Positions 36,947-46,266 of a stretch of DNA of 64,000 bases are shown here, one piece after another; within the stretch, counting starts at the first letter, position 1; each line of letters opens with the position of its first letter. The position numbers and the translations under genes were made by a program. A model generated the notes under the pieces. That model had not been told where the DNA came from. It saw only the letters and a program-made list of their open reading frames with translations, and searched no databases. The stretch lies in NCBI GenBank assembly GCA_949296575.1, contig CASFPE010000019.1, forward strand, positions 62,001 to 126,000, in the 5' to 3' direction. Source of the DNA: an uncultured Bacteroides sp. (GTDB lineage Bacteria; Bacteroidota; Bacteroidia; Bacteroidales; Bacteroidaceae).

Positions 36947-37552
36947 TCAAGGCTCGTCCGGCATCGGGACGTAAAGGACGGAACTGCTGCAACGGATGCC
37001 GTAAGGCACATCGCGCACCCGCCCCTGCCGAGGCACCAAGATGCCTTTTTCCACGAGGTCTTTCAGGTCGCGTGCCGCTGTGTCGGGCGACACCTTCGCA
37101 TGCTTCGCCCAGTTCTTGGCGGTCAGTTTGCCGGGATAGCCGTCCAAATACAGGTTCAGCACTTCGCGTTGCCGCGCAGAAAGGATGGTTTCGGCATGCT
37201 GTTGCCAAAACACGGCCTTGTTCAACACCTTCGACAAGGTTTCATCCGCCTGCGCCACGGCCCGAAGCAAGCAATCCAAATACCAGATAATCCATTCCGT
37301 GATGTCGCAATCCCCCTTTTGCGTTTTCTCCAAGACAGCATAATACTGCTTCTTGCCCTTGCTTATCTGATGGGAGATGCTGAAAAACCGCATTTTGGAA
37401 TCCTCAGCCTGCGACAATGCCATGTCGGCAATGGCGCGTCCGATGCGCCCGTTGTTCAGTTCCACGCCTTCTATCTCTGACGACGCAATGATGTCATGGG
37501 AAAGGGATTCTTCCGCAAGAATTTGCAACGCGCCCCGCCAAAATAAAAATCT
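36947..37552 (-). pseudogene. Fic-family protein remnant lacking the catalytic motif
   Basis: The frame (open from 37624, homologous from about 37550) holds two separated pieces of a Fic AMP-transferase. One is the N-terminal inhibitory-type helix end IIASSEIEGVELN. The other is the end of the Fic motif and everything after it: NGRIGRAIADMALSQAEDSK, RFFSISHQI, the DITEWIIWYLDCLLRA helix and the C-terminal winged-helix region (LTAKNWAKHAKVSPDTAARD). The HPFxxGN half of the active site and roughly 160-170 residues between the pieces are missing, joined in frame at AAC AAC (37451-37456). No good start codon precedes it. AMP transfer should be impossible. Confidence 0.75.
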
Positions 37553-37558
37553 AATTGT

Positions 37559-37566
37559 TACTTTTG
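37559..37566 (+). promoter_or_regulatory. -7 box of the pectate lyase gene
   Basis: TACTTTTG fits TAnnTTTG and lies 37 bases before the ATG at 37603. It overlaps the upstream edge of the Fic remnant frame. Confidence 0.55.
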
Positions 37567-37602
37567 CCGTTGCAAATTCTGTAACAAATCCATGATACTG
37601 CC

Positions 37603-38718
37603 ATGAAAACACATCCCACCACACAGGGAATTACGCGAATTGCCGGTACAATATTTTTCTGCATGGCATTCGCTACAGCAACGGCACAGCAACAGCCCGA
37701 CCGCTTGCGCGAAACAAACGAAAGTTTCTTCACAACCCATGAGGCACGCCGCATCGGCGACCAAGTGCTGCTCTACCAGCGATGCACGGGAGGATGGCCG
37801 AAGAACATCGACATGTGCCGCGCCATGACCCCAAAAGAACAGGAAAAGGTGCGGGAAGAAAAGCAACGGCGCGACGACTCCACCATCGACAACAACGCCA
37901 CGTTCCTGCAAATGACGTACCTGGCACGGATGTACCGCGCCACCGGCGACGTTCGTTACCGCGATGCATTCCGCAAGGGAGCCGCTTACCTGTTGGAAGG
38001 GCAATACGAAAACGGCGGATGGCCGCAGTTCTGGCCCGTGAACCATGGCTACCAGACACACATTACTTATAATGACAATGCCATGGTGAACGTGATGAAG
38101 ATGCTGCGCGGCATCGCCGAAGCACGTGCGCCTTTCGACAAGGATTTGGCCGACAGCACGCTGCGCACGCAAGCCGGGAAAGCATTCCAGAAAGGCATCC
38201 GCTGCATCCTTGCCACCCAAATAAAAACGGCAGAGGGACAACTTGCCATCTGGTGCCAGCAACACGATGAACACACGCTGCTGCCCGCTGCCGCGCGCAC
38301 CTACGAACTGCCCTCTTACTGCCCGGTGGAAAGCGCGGCCATCGTGGAACTGCTGATGAGCCTCCCCTGCCCTGACGAAAAAATAAAGGAAGCGGTGCAT
38401 CAGGCGATGGCATGGATGGAGGCACACAAGATAGAAGGCATGCGCGTGGAAAGGCTGCGTGATGCCGACGGGCGCAAAATCGACACGCGGCTGGTGGCCG
38501 ACAGCACGGCCGCGCCCCTTTGGGCGCGTTTCTACGATTTGGAGCAATGCGAACCCTACGTCTGCGGGCGCAATGGCATTCCACGCCGCCATTTGGAAGA
38601 AATCGAGCCGGAACGCCGCAACGGGTACAGTTGGTACAGTACCCGCCCCGCAGCGCTTTTCCCGCTTTACGAGGAATGGGCGGAAAAACACGGGGAAACG
38701 CCCGATGCCGGAAACTGA
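37603..38718 (+). CDS. Pectate lyase, PL10 family
   Basis: The enzyme cleaves polygalacturonate by beta-elimination. The 371-residue protein carries a signal peptide (GTIFFCMAFATATAQ, ending near residue 29). The PL10 core follows: LLYQRCTGGWPKNIDM, STIDNNATFLQMTYLARMY, YENGGWPQFWPVNHGYQTHITYNDNAM and WCQQHDEHTLLPAAARTYELPS, then the late FYDLEQCEPYVCGRNG. These match the (alpha/alpha)3 barrel family with its catalytic arginine and calcium-binding acids. It is probably exported to the periplasm or surface. It stands alone; no SusCD pair or other pectin genes are near. Confidence 0.9.
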   Translation: MKTHPTTQGITRIAGTIFFCMAFATATAQQQPDRLRETNESFFTTHEARRIGDQVLLYQRCTGGWPKNIDMCRAMTPKEQEKVREEKQRRDDSTIDNNATFLQMTYLARMYRATGDVRYRDAFRKGAAYLLEGQYENGGWPQFWPVNHGYQTHITYNDNAMVNVMKMLRGIAEARAPFDKDLADSTLRTQAGKAFQKGIRCILATQIKTAEGQLAIWCQQHDEHTLLPAAARTYELPSYCPVESAAIVELLMSLPCPDEKIKEAVHQAMAWMEAHKIEGMRVERLRDADGRKIDTRLVADSTAAPLWARFYDLEQCEPYVCGRNGIPRRHLEEIEPERRNGYSWYSTRPAALFPLYEEWAEKHGETPDAGN

Positions 38719-38743
38719 CGCGCAAGGCCGCCCGCACAAAGTA

Positions 38744-38778
38744 ATGCCCCGGCAAATCATCACGACTTTCCGGGGCAT
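38744..38778. terminator. Possible shared terminator
   Basis: ATGCCCCGG (38744-38752) and CCGGGGCAT (38770-38778) form a perfect 9-bp stem with a 17-base loop. It lies between the convergent pectate lyase and DUF4301 genes. There is no strong T tract, so termination is inferred from position. Confidence 0.45.
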
Positions 38779-38806
38779 CGGGAATCTATAAGTATAAACT
38801 AATGCC

Positions 38807-40327
38807 TTATTGATGCTGCGGGCGCAAAAGGTCGTTCACCGTCTTCACAGGGTTGAAGGTACTCAACGGCACTTCCACGAACACCGTGTTCCAATCGCTC
38901 ATGGCACCGTTCCACAGTCCCGGCAGTTCCAAGGCTTTCAGTTCCTTCCCGTTCTTCGACTTCCGGGAAATGAAGCCGGTGGACTTGTCCACATAATCCG
39001 GGAGGTTGAATTTCCGTCCCTTGTAATCGCGCAACGCACACACTAAATCCACCGGATTGAAGTGGGTGCCTTTTTCGAACATTGCTTTCTTTTCCGGGTC
39101 GTCCATGTCGATTTGCGAACTTTCCAGGATTTGCAGGGAAACGGTTCCGTCTGCGTTGTAGGCAAGGAACGGGCCGCCGCCCGGCTCGCCCACGTTCTTC
39201 ACCATGCCGCACACGCGCATCGGGCGGTTCAGTTTCTTTCTCAGGTACAACACCAAGTCGCCATCTTCCATGTCCTTGATGTCCGCCTTGCGGCAGAACA
39301 GCTTCTGCTGCACGAAACGGATGATTTCTTCCACCTGTTCACGAGTGTACTGCCCGCTGTCCAACAGTTCCAAGTACTCGAATGCCTGCTTCTGCAAGGT
39401 CACCAGCACGCCGGCAATCAGTTTCTTGTAGAGTACCGTGTCGTCCTTCAAGCGGTCAGGCACCACATTGTCGATGTTCTTGATGAACACGATGTCGGCA
39501 TCCAAGTCGTTGAGGTTCTCAATCAACGCGCCATGCCCGCCCGGACGGAACAGCAGCTTGCCGCTTTCATCGCGGAAAGGACGATTGTCCATGTCGGCTG
39601 CAATCGTATCGGTGCTGGGCTTCTGCTCAGAAAAAGTCACATTATAATCTACTTTATACTTCAACGAATAATCCTTCACTTTTTCTTCCACCAAAGTGCG
39701 GAACAAGTCTTTGTGTTCGGGAGAAACGGTGAAATGCACATTCACCTTGCCGTTCTTGCCCGCTGCGTAAAGAGCGCCTTCCACCAAATGTTCTTCCAAC
39801 GGAGTGCGTGCGCCGTCTTCATATTTGTGGAACTTCAGCAAGCCTTTCGGCAAAGCACCATAGTTCAACCCGGCAGCATTCAGCAGATTGGACACCACTT
39901 CCTTGTAAGCGCCACCGGCAAGAAGGACAGGAATATCTTTACCGGCATTGCGAAGGCAGGCTGCATTCAGTTCATCATAGAAAGCAAACTGGCTGATGTG
40001 GGCAAAGAACTCTTTCTCGAAAGCCGTGGACGGCGCATCATAATCTGCGCCCAAGAACTCGAACAGGTTCTTGAACATGCGGCTGGCTGCTCCCGATGCA
40101 GGCACAAACTTGGTGATGGTCTTGTCGCCATCCTTATAATGTTCCCATGCAGAAAGGCAGGCTTCACGTTCGGAAGCATCGGGGGCCATGATGCCTTTCC
40201 CGATGGAAGCAGCGGCCTCCAACTCCAGGAAGGGGAAACCGGCCTTAAAACATTTCAACTGTTCTTCAATCTGCTCCTCGGAAATGCCTTTCTTCATGAG
40301 CAATTCTTGGTCTTGCGGTGTTAACAT
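38807..40327 (-). CDS. DUF4301 family protein
   Basis: The 506-residue protein matches DUF4301, a Bacteroidetes family of unknown function. It contains VPASGAASRMFKNLFEFLG, a possible nucleotide-binding loop, LLAGGAYKEVVSN, RPGGHGALIENLNDLDADIVFIKNIDN and GTHFNPVDLVCALRDYKGRKF. The GGHGALIENL and FIKNIDN pieces resemble UDP-sugar pyrophosphorylases, so a nucleotidyltransferase-like fold is plausible but unproven. Start ATG at 40327; -7 box at 40389-40396. Length is typical of the family. Confidence 0.85.
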   Translation of the reverse strand: MLTPQDQELLMKKGISEEQIEEQLKCFKAGFPFLELEAAASIGKGIMAPDASEREACLSAWEHYKDGDKTITKFVPASGAASRMFKNLFEFLGADYDAPSTAFEKEFFAHISQFAFYDELNAACLRNAGKDIPVLLAGGAYKEVVSNLLNAAGLNYGALPKGLLKFHKYEDGARTPLEEHLVEGALYAAGKNGKVNVHFTVSPEHKDLFRTLVEEKVKDYSLKYKVDYNVTFSEQKPSTDTIAADMDNRPFRDESGKLLFRPGGHGALIENLNDLDADIVFIKNIDNVVPDRLKDDTVLYKKLIAGVLVTLQKQAFEYLELLDSGQYTREQVEEIIRFVQQKLFCRKADIKDMEDGDLVLYLRKKLNRPMRVCGMVKNVGEPGGGPFLAYNADGTVSLQILESSQIDMDDPEKKAMFEKGTHFNPVDLVCALRDYKGRKFNLPDYVDKSTGFISRKSKNGKELKALELPGLWNGAMSDWNTVFVEVPLSTFNPVKTVNDLLRPQHQ

Positions 40328-40388
40328 TGTATCAAATTTTATGAGTTATTATTGTCTAATTTCCACTCGGTAAATCCATATCAATGCC

Positions 40389-40396
40389 CAAAAATA
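40389..40396 (-). promoter_or_regulatory. -7 box of the DUF4301 gene
   Basis: TATTTTTG on the minus strand lies 62 bases before the DUF4301 ATG, in the divergent space shared with the RelA/SpoT homologue. Match to TAnnTTTG is complete; no -33 is clear. Confidence 0.4.
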
Positions 40397-40468
40397 CAAA
40401 AACTTGGATTACAAACAACGCAAAACCAAGAAAAAAAACTACTTTTACATCGAGAAAAAACAAAAAGC

Positions 40469-42682
40469 ATGGAAGAAATGTTTTTCAACAAGGACGAAAA
40501 AGCCCTGTTAATACCATTATATAAGAGGCTGTTACGCTCGGCGGGCGACAGCATCAGCACGGCAGATTGCCGCAAACTGAAGAACCATCTGGCGAAAGCC
40601 GCACAGGAAAGCTGCCTGCCGCGCAACAATTTTGACATGAATCCTGTGATAAGGGACATGCAGACGGCCATCATCATTTCCGAAGAAATCGGGATGAAAA
40701 GGGCATCCATACTCGGCATCATGCTGCACGATGCTGTAAAAAACAATTTCCTCACGACCGATATTGTCCGGCAGGAATACGGGGAAGACGTGGCGGGCAT
40801 CATCCACGGGCTGGTGAAAGTCAACGAACTGTATGCCAAAAGCCCCATGGTGGAATCGGAAAACTTCAGAAACCTGTTGCTTTCCTTTGCCGAGGACATG
40901 CGCGTCATCCTGATTATGATTGCCGACCGCGTGAACATCATGCGGCAGATAAAAGACTCGCCCCACGAGGAAGAACGCATCATGGTGGCCAACGAAGCGG
41001 CCTACCTTTATGCCCCGCTGGCGCACAAGCTGGGACTCTACAAGCTGAAATCGGAACTGGAAGACCTCTCCTTGAAATACACGCAAAAGGAAGTGTACTA
41101 TGAAATCAAGGAAAAGCTGAACGAAACCAAAGCGTCGCGCGACCGCTACATCGCCTCATTCATCGCACCCATTCAAGAAAAACTGGGAAAAACGGGGCTG
41201 AAGTTCACCATCAAAGGGCGCACGAAATCCATCCATTCCATCTGGAACAAGATGCAAAAGCAGAAAACACCGTTCGAGAACATCTACGACTTATTTGCCA
41301 TCCGCATCATCTTGGATTCGGAACCCGACAAGGAAAAGCAAGAATGCTGGCAAGTGTATTCCATCATCACCGACATGTACCAGCCAAATCCAAAACGCTT
41401 GCGCGACTGGCTCTCCATCCCCAAAAGCAATGGCTACGAATCATTGCACATTACCGTCATGGGGCCGGAAGGGAAATGGGTGGAAGTGCAAATACGCACC
41501 CAACGAATGGACGAAATAGCCGAACGGGGATTGGCAGCACACTGGCGCTACAAGGGCATCAAAGGCGAAAGCGGACTAGATGAATGGCTCACTTCCGTGC
41601 GTGAAGCATTGGAACACTCCGACACCGACTCCATGCAAATCATGGACCAATTCAAAATGGACTTATATGAAGACGAAGTGTTCGTGTTCACCCCGAAAGG
41701 CGATTTGTTCAAACTGCCGAAAGGAGCCACGGTGCTTGACTTTGCATTCCACATACACACCATGTTGGGATGCCGGTGCGTAGGCGCAAAAGTAAACGGA
41801 AAGAACGCACAGTTGCGCCAAGTCCTCAACAGCGGCGACCAAGTGGAAATCATGACATCCAACACGCAAACACCCAAACAAGACTGGCTCAACATCGTGA
41901 CCACTTCGAAAGCACGCACCAAAATCAAGCAAGAACTGAAAGAAATAGCCGCCAAACAATCGGCCTTTGCCAAGGAGATGCTGGAACGGAAGTTCAAGAA
42001 CCGCAAATTAGAATACGACGAAGGCGTGATGATGCGGCTCATCAAGAAATTAGGCTTCAAAACCGTCACGGAATTCTACCAACGGATAGCCGACGAAACG
42101 TACGATGCCAATGAAATCATCGACAGATACATCGAACAGCAAAAGAAAGAATCGGAAGTGCGTGAAGACCCCAACCGCAGTGCGGAGGGCTACAACATGC
42201 AAATGCCAGGCGCAGACGAAAGGGCTGAAAAGGAAGATGTGCTGGTCATCGACCGCAACCTGAAAGGCATCGACTACAAATTGGCCAAATGCTGCAATCC
42301 TATCTACGGAGACGACATCTTCGGCTTTGTCACCATCAATGGCGGCATCAAGATACACCGCACGGATTGCCCCAATGCCGCACAGTTGCGTGAACGATTC
42401 GGTTACCGCATCGTGAAAGCACGTTGGGCGGGAAAATCGTCCGGCACACGCTATGCCATCAACCTGAAAGTGGTGGGGCAAGACGACATCGGCATTGTCA
42501 CCAACCTGACTTCCATCATCAATAAAGACGAAGGAACAGTGCTGCGTGCCATCAACATCGACTCCAACGACGGGTTGTTCTCCGGCACGTTGACCATCAT
42601 GGTGTCGGACACTTCAAAGTTAGACGCATTGGTCAAGAAACTGAAAACAGTAAAAGGCGTGAAACAAATCAGCAGGAACTGA
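40469..42682 (+). CDS. RelA/SpoT homologue with degenerate hydrolase domain
   Basis: A long RSH protein (737 residues) that makes and/or degrades (p)ppGpp. The N-terminal HD region keeps ILGIMLHDAVKNN and IMIADRVNIMRQI. However, the HDxxED hydrolase motif reads HDAVKN and the first metal-ligand HP pair reads NP (MNPVIRD). The synthetase domain is intact (KGRTKSIHSIWNKM, IPKSNGYESLHITVMG, ERGLAAHWRYKG). TGS (VFVFTPKGDLFKLPKGATVLDFAFH) and C-terminal ACT regions follow. The sequence suggests a synthetase with little or no hydrolase activity. The ATG at 40469 matches the family; upstream in-frame ATG at 40352 is not homologous. Confidence 0.9.
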   Translation: MEEMFFNKDEKALLIPLYKRLLRSAGDSISTADCRKLKNHLAKAAQESCLPRNNFDMNPVIRDMQTAIIISEEIGMKRASILGIMLHDAVKNNFLTTDIVRQEYGEDVAGIIHGLVKVNELYAKSPMVESENFRNLLLSFAEDMRVILIMIADRVNIMRQIKDSPHEEERIMVANEAAYLYAPLAHKLGLYKLKSELEDLSLKYTQKEVYYEIKEKLNETKASRDRYIASFIAPIQEKLGKTGLKFTIKGRTKSIHSIWNKMQKQKTPFENIYDLFAIRIILDSEPDKEKQECWQVYSIITDMYQPNPKRLRDWLSIPKSNGYESLHITVMGPEGKWVEVQIRTQRMDEIAERGLAAHWRYKGIKGESGLDEWLTSVREALEHSDTDSMQIMDQFKMDLYEDEVFVFTPKGDLFKLPKGATVLDFAFHIHTMLGCRCVGAKVNGKNAQLRQVLNSGDQVEIMTSNTQTPKQDWLNIVTTSKARTKIKQELKEIAAKQSAFAKEMLERKFKNRKLEYDEGVMMRLIKKLGFKTVTEFYQRIADETYDANEIIDRYIEQQKKESEVREDPNRSAEGYNMQMPGADERAEKEDVLVIDRNLKGIDYKLAKCCNPIYGDDIFGFVTINGGIKIHRTDCPNAAQLRERFGYRIVKARWAGKSSGTRYAINLKVVGQDDIGIVTNLTSIINKDEGTVLRAINIDSNDGLFSGTLTIMVSDTSKLDALVKKLKTVKGVKQISRN

Positions 42683-42711
42683 CAGCATCCACCCACAAAG
42701 CATACGGGACT

Positions 42712-43089
42712 ATGAAAGAAAAATTCAGTTGGAAGAAACGAGGAAAAAGCTTCGCTTATGCGGCACGGGGCATCAAGAGCTTCATCACACAGGAACACAA
42801 CGCGTGGATTCATGCGGCCATCACCGTGATGGCCGTCGCGGCAGGCTTTGCATTGCGCATCACACGGGTGGAATGGATAGCCATTATCCTGTGCATTGGC
42901 ATCGTATTTGCCGCCGAAGCCTTCAATACAGCCATCGAACGGCTTGTCGACATCGTGTCGCCCGGTCATGACAAACGCGCCGGCGATGTAAAAGACATTG
43001 CTGCCGGCGCGGTACTCATCTGTGCCATCATGGCGGCAACCGTAGGAATACTCATATTCATTCCCCAGCTTCTTGCACTCATTCCATGA
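42712..43089 (+). CDS. dgkA: Diacylglycerol kinase, prokaryotic type
   Basis: A small integral membrane kinase, phosphorylating diacylglycerol or undecaprenol with ATP. The 125-residue protein has three to four helices, including HAAITVMAVAAGFALRI, WIAIILCIGIVFAAEAFNTAIE and AAGAVLICAIMAATVGILIF. The family catalytic motif EAFNTAIERLVDIV is present. It follows the RSH gene by 29 bases. Its 3' end overlaps the end of the convergent galM gene by 11 bases. Confidence 0.93.
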   Translation: MKEKFSWKKRGKSFAYAARGIKSFITQEHNAWIHAAITVMAVAAGFALRITRVEWIAIILCIGIVFAAEAFNTAIERLVDIVSPGHDKRAGDVKDIAAGAVLICAIMAATVGILIFIPQLLALIP

Positions 43090-44218
43090 CTCCGAAGCGG
43101 TAAACAGTATGGCTGCGGAACGTTTCTCCCGGACGCAACACCGTGCTGGGGAATCGCGGTATATTAGGTGCATCCTGGGGATGCATGGTTTCCAAGCAAA
43201 TGGCTGAACGACGAGGATAGGCAATCCCTTTCTTTCCCACTAACTTGCCTTTCAGGCCGTTTGCCGTATAAACATGCATGGCAGGTTCGGTGGTGTACAC
43301 TTCCAAAGTGCGCCCGCTTCCTGCATCTACTACACGGGCTGCCAGTTGCTTGTCGTCGCCTTTCGTGTTGAGCATCCAACCATGATCATAGCCCCCGGTC
43401 AAGTTCAATTGGAAATCATCGTCGTCAATATGTTCCTTGATGAGGCGGGGCTGGCGGAAGTCCATCGGCGTTCCCTCCACCGAACGGTACTCGCCCGTCA
43501 CGCAACGGATGCTGTCATACGGCGTGAAATAGTCGGAATTGATGTAAAGTTCCTGTCCTTCCACCGTCGTATTCAAATCACCTGATATATTAAAGAAAGA
43601 ATGGTGCGAAGGATTCAGCACGGTGGGCTTGTCGGTGGTAGCCTCGTAAAGGATATCCAGTTCATTGTTTTCCGTCACCGTATAAGTGAGATACAGTTTC
43701 AGGTTGCCGGGAAAACCGTTCTCACCGTCGGGCGACAAGTAAGCCAGCCGCACACTGTTGGCGGCCAACGGCTCTGCCTGCCAGATGCGGGAGGCAAATC
43801 CCGGCTCGCCTCCATGGGCGCAATGTGTGTCTTTGTTTGCCATCAGTTTGTATTCCACGGAATCCAATGTGAAATGCGCATCGCGGATGCGTCCAAGGTA
43901 ACGGCCTATCGTAGCTCCAAAGTTCTGCGGATATTCCAAATAATCAGCTATGCAAGGAAAGGCGCACACCACGTCTTCCATCTGCCCGTCGCGATCCGGC
44001 ACCATGACGGACACGACTCTCGCGCCGTAGTTCGTCACGCACACTTCCATGCCCCGGCTGTTTTTCAGTACATACAAGTCTGTCATCTGCCCGTTCACCT
44101 CAGTTTGAAAATCGGAACGTTTCAGCCCCGACAATGTTTCCACATCCGCGCTGCATGCAGACAAAAACCCGGCTGCCAGCAGCATGCAAAAAAAATACGT
44201 TTTCATTTTCATTTCCAC
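43079..44218 (-). CDS. galM: Aldose 1-epimerase, lipoprotein
   Basis: Mutarotase that interconverts alpha and beta anomers of aldoses such as galactose. The 379-residue precursor has a lipoprotein signal (MLLAAGFLSACSADVE, lipobox LSAC), so it is anchored outside the cytoplasm, as common in Bacteroidetes. The core shows CVTNYGARVVSVMVPDRDG, THCAHGGEPGFASRIWQ with a catalytic histidine, LNPSHHSFFNISGD and the late AICLETMHPQDAPN with the acidic base. ATGs two and four codons downstream are alternative starts. Promoter at 44252-44259. Confidence 0.92.
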   Translation of the reverse strand: MEMKMKTYFFCMLLAAGFLSACSADVETLSGLKRSDFQTEVNGQMTDLYVLKNSRGMEVCVTNYGARVVSVMVPDRDGQMEDVVCAFPCIADYLEYPQNFGATIGRYLGRIRDAHFTLDSVEYKLMANKDTHCAHGGEPGFASRIWQAEPLAANSVRLAYLSPDGENGFPGNLKLYLTYTVTENNELDILYEATTDKPTVLNPSHHSFFNISGDLNTTVEGQELYINSDYFTPYDSIRCVTGEYRSVEGTPMDFRQPRLIKEHIDDDDFQLNLTGGYDHGWMLNTKGDDKQLAARVVDAGSGRTLEVYTTEPAMHVYTANGLKGKLVGKKGIAYPRRSAICLETMHPQDAPNIPRFPSTVLRPGETFRSHTVYRFGVME

Positions 44219-44251
44219 TCGTTGAATGATTGTCTAAAAATTATGATTTCC

Positions 44252-44259
44252 CAAAGATA
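44252..44259 (-). promoter_or_regulatory. -7 box of galM
   Basis: TATCTTTG on the minus strand, a perfect match, ends 34 bases before the first galM ATG. Confidence 0.55.
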
Positions 44260-44335
44260 GGTAAATAAACTTATAAGCAAGGCATCCGCCTCCTCTTTTT
44301 TCTCCACAAAAGCAAGAAAAGCTAATAAAAGATAG

Positions 44336-44343
44336 TATATTTG
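44336..44343 (+). promoter_or_regulatory. -7 box of the DUF1573 gene
   Basis: TATATTTG matches TAnnTTTG and is followed by CCGC. It ends 29 bases before the ATG at 44372. Confidence 0.6.
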
Positions 44344-44371
44344 CCGCATCAACAACAAATTCTAAAGAAGA

Positions 44372-44770
44372 ATGAAAAAGATCGTATTTTTAATGCTTAT
44401 GCTGACCATGGGAGCCACATATGCATCAGCCCAGAAACAGGCCGAAATCAAATTTGAAGAGACCACGCACGACTTCGGAACCTTTTCGCAAGACGCCCCG
44501 AAAGTAGACTGCGCTTTCAAGTTCACCAATACAGGCGATGAAAAGCTCATCATCCACCAAGTCATCACGTCTTGCGGATGCACCGCCACCGACTTCACGA
44601 AAGAACCCGTCAATCCGGGCGAGAGCGGCGAAATAAAAGTGACCTACGACGGCACACACAAATATCCCGGGCGGTTCAAGAAGTCAGTCACCGTACGTTC
44701 CAACGCCAAAACTTCCACTGTTCGGCTTTACGTGTCGGGAGAAATGAAAGCCAGCGAGACAAAGCAATAG
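44372..44770 (+). CDS. DUF1573 periplasmic protein
   Basis: The 132-residue protein has a signal peptide (MKKIVFLMLMLTMGATYASAQ) and a single immunoglobulin-like DUF1573 domain. Conserved lines are EETTHDFGTFSQDAPKVDCAF, FKFTNTGDEKLIIHQVITSCGCT and NPGESGEIKVTYDGTHKYPGRF. The CGC pair is a family hallmark. The family is very common and often highly expressed in Bacteroidetes, but its function is not known. It has its own promoter and terminator. Confidence 0.92.
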   Translation: MKKIVFLMLMLTMGATYASAQKQAEIKFEETTHDFGTFSQDAPKVDCAFKFTNTGDEKLIIHQVITSCGCTATDFTKEPVNPGESGEIKVTYDGTHKYPGRFKKSVTVRSNAKTSTVRLYVSGEMKASETKQ

Positions 44771-44788
44771 CTCCCTTTTTAAGCCATG

Positions 44789-44826
44789 AAGCCCGCAGTA
44801 AGACAACCTCTGCTGCGGGCTTTTTT
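44789..44826 (+). terminator. Terminator after the DUF1573 gene
   Basis: AAGCCCGCAG and CTGCGGGCTTTTTT form an 8-10 bp stem with a loop of about 14 bases and a T6 tail. Confidence 0.85.
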
Positions 44827-44974
44827 CATACTTGGAATCTCCATGCAAACGCAAAAAGGATTTGCATCATAGGTTAAATAACGCTAACAAGCTTACATCT
44901 TGGAAATTTCTCTCTATTTTTACATTGGCTGTTCTGCCAGACAACAAGAGCAATAACCATTAACTCCTTACCTT

Positions 44975-46246
44975 ATGAGAACAAAATTCTTCATTTTTCT
45001 GTTTCTCTTATTCGACATCATCCCCTGCCATAGCCAAATCACCATCGAGGAGTGTTACCGCAAAGCGCAAGCAAACTACCCCCTCATCAAACAATACGGC
45101 CTGATAGAAAAAACAAAAGAATACAACCTGGAGAATGCAAAACGAGGATACTTGCCCAAAGTAGCGTTCACGGCACAGGCAACCTACCAAAGCGATGTGA
45201 CGGAAATCCCATTCGATGCCGGGCAACTCGGCATTCCCGGCCTCAACATTCCTGCTGTTGATCGCGACCAATACAAAATGGAGATAGGCATCGAACAAAC
45301 CATCTGGGACGGAGGAACCGCACGCTCGCAGAAAGGAATCTTTCACGCCGAAGCCGACATTGACAGAAAAGAAACAGACGTGAGCATCTACACAGTCAAT
45401 GGCAGAATCAACCAACTTTTTTTCGGCATCTTGCTTGCTGATGCCCAGTTGGCACAAAATAAAGTGTTACAAACCGAACTGCAACGCAACTGCAACCAAG
45501 TGGTTTCTTATATAAACAATGGCATTGCCAACCAAAGCGACCTCGATGCACTGCGCGTGGACTTGCTCAAAGCCAAACAGGCAGAAACACAACTCGTGCA
45601 TACACGGAAGGCTTATGCAGGCATGCTCTCACAACTTATCGGCGAAAAGGTAGACGACCAGACAACATTGGCAAAGCCAGACATCCAACAAATGTATGGC
45701 ATGCAAAACAACCGTCCTGAGTTAGCTTTGTTTGACGCGAAAATACATCATCTCAAAGCGCAAGATGAATGCATAAAAGCAAGATTAATGCCTCGTATAG
45801 GCATCTTCCTTACAGGTGGTTACGGGAAACCGGGTCTCGACATGTTGGAAAATGGATTCAAAGCTTACTATTTAGCCGGGGTACGCTTGTCATGGAACAT
45901 CAGCAATTTCTGGACAAAAAGGAATGACCAACAGAATGTGCAAAGCGGAATCAGGATCATTGAGACACAACGGGAGACTTTTCTTTTCAACACCGCCTTG
46001 GATGTGGCCACCCGCAATGCAACCATCAAACGCTACCAGGAACAAATGAAATACGACGATGAAATCATCAGGCTGCAAGAATCCGTGCGTCGTGCATCTG
46101 AAACAAAAATGGCAAACGGCACCCTCTCAGGCACTGAACTGACCCGCGACATTCACGCCGAGCAATTGGCGAGGCAAGACAAAATCATCCATGAAATGGA
46201 ATTATTGATGGCCATATATGACCTGAAATACGTTACTGGAGACTGA
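44975..46246 (+). CDS. TolC-family outer membrane efflux protein
   Basis: The outer-membrane channel of a tripartite exporter. The 423-residue protein has a signal peptide (MRTKFFIFLFLLFDIIPCHSQ) and long helical repeats with heptad character. ITIEECYRKAQANYPLIKQY marks the first outer-membrane-efflux repeat, and NISNFWTKRNDQQNVQSGIRI the second. It opens a six-gene run with the HlyD-type lipoprotein, two ATPases and two permeases, all on plus with gaps under 25 bases or overlaps. Confidence 0.9.
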   Translation: MRTKFFIFLFLLFDIIPCHSQITIEECYRKAQANYPLIKQYGLIEKTKEYNLENAKRGYLPKVAFTAQATYQSDVTEIPFDAGQLGIPGLNIPAVDRDQYKMEIGIEQTIWDGGTARSQKGIFHAEADIDRKETDVSIYTVNGRINQLFFGILLADAQLAQNKVLQTELQRNCNQVVSYINNGIANQSDLDALRVDLLKAKQAETQLVHTRKAYAGMLSQLIGEKVDDQTTLAKPDIQQMYGMQNNRPELALFDAKIHHLKAQDECIKARLMPRIGIFLTGGYGKPGLDMLENGFKAYYLAGVRLSWNISNFWTKRNDQQNVQSGIRIIETQRETFLFNTALDVATRNATIKRYQEQMKYDDEIIRLQESVRRASETKMANGTLSGTELTRDIHAEQLARQDKIIHEMELLMAIYDLKYVTGD

Positions 46247-46266
46247 ATTTCTAAAAAACTGAATAT

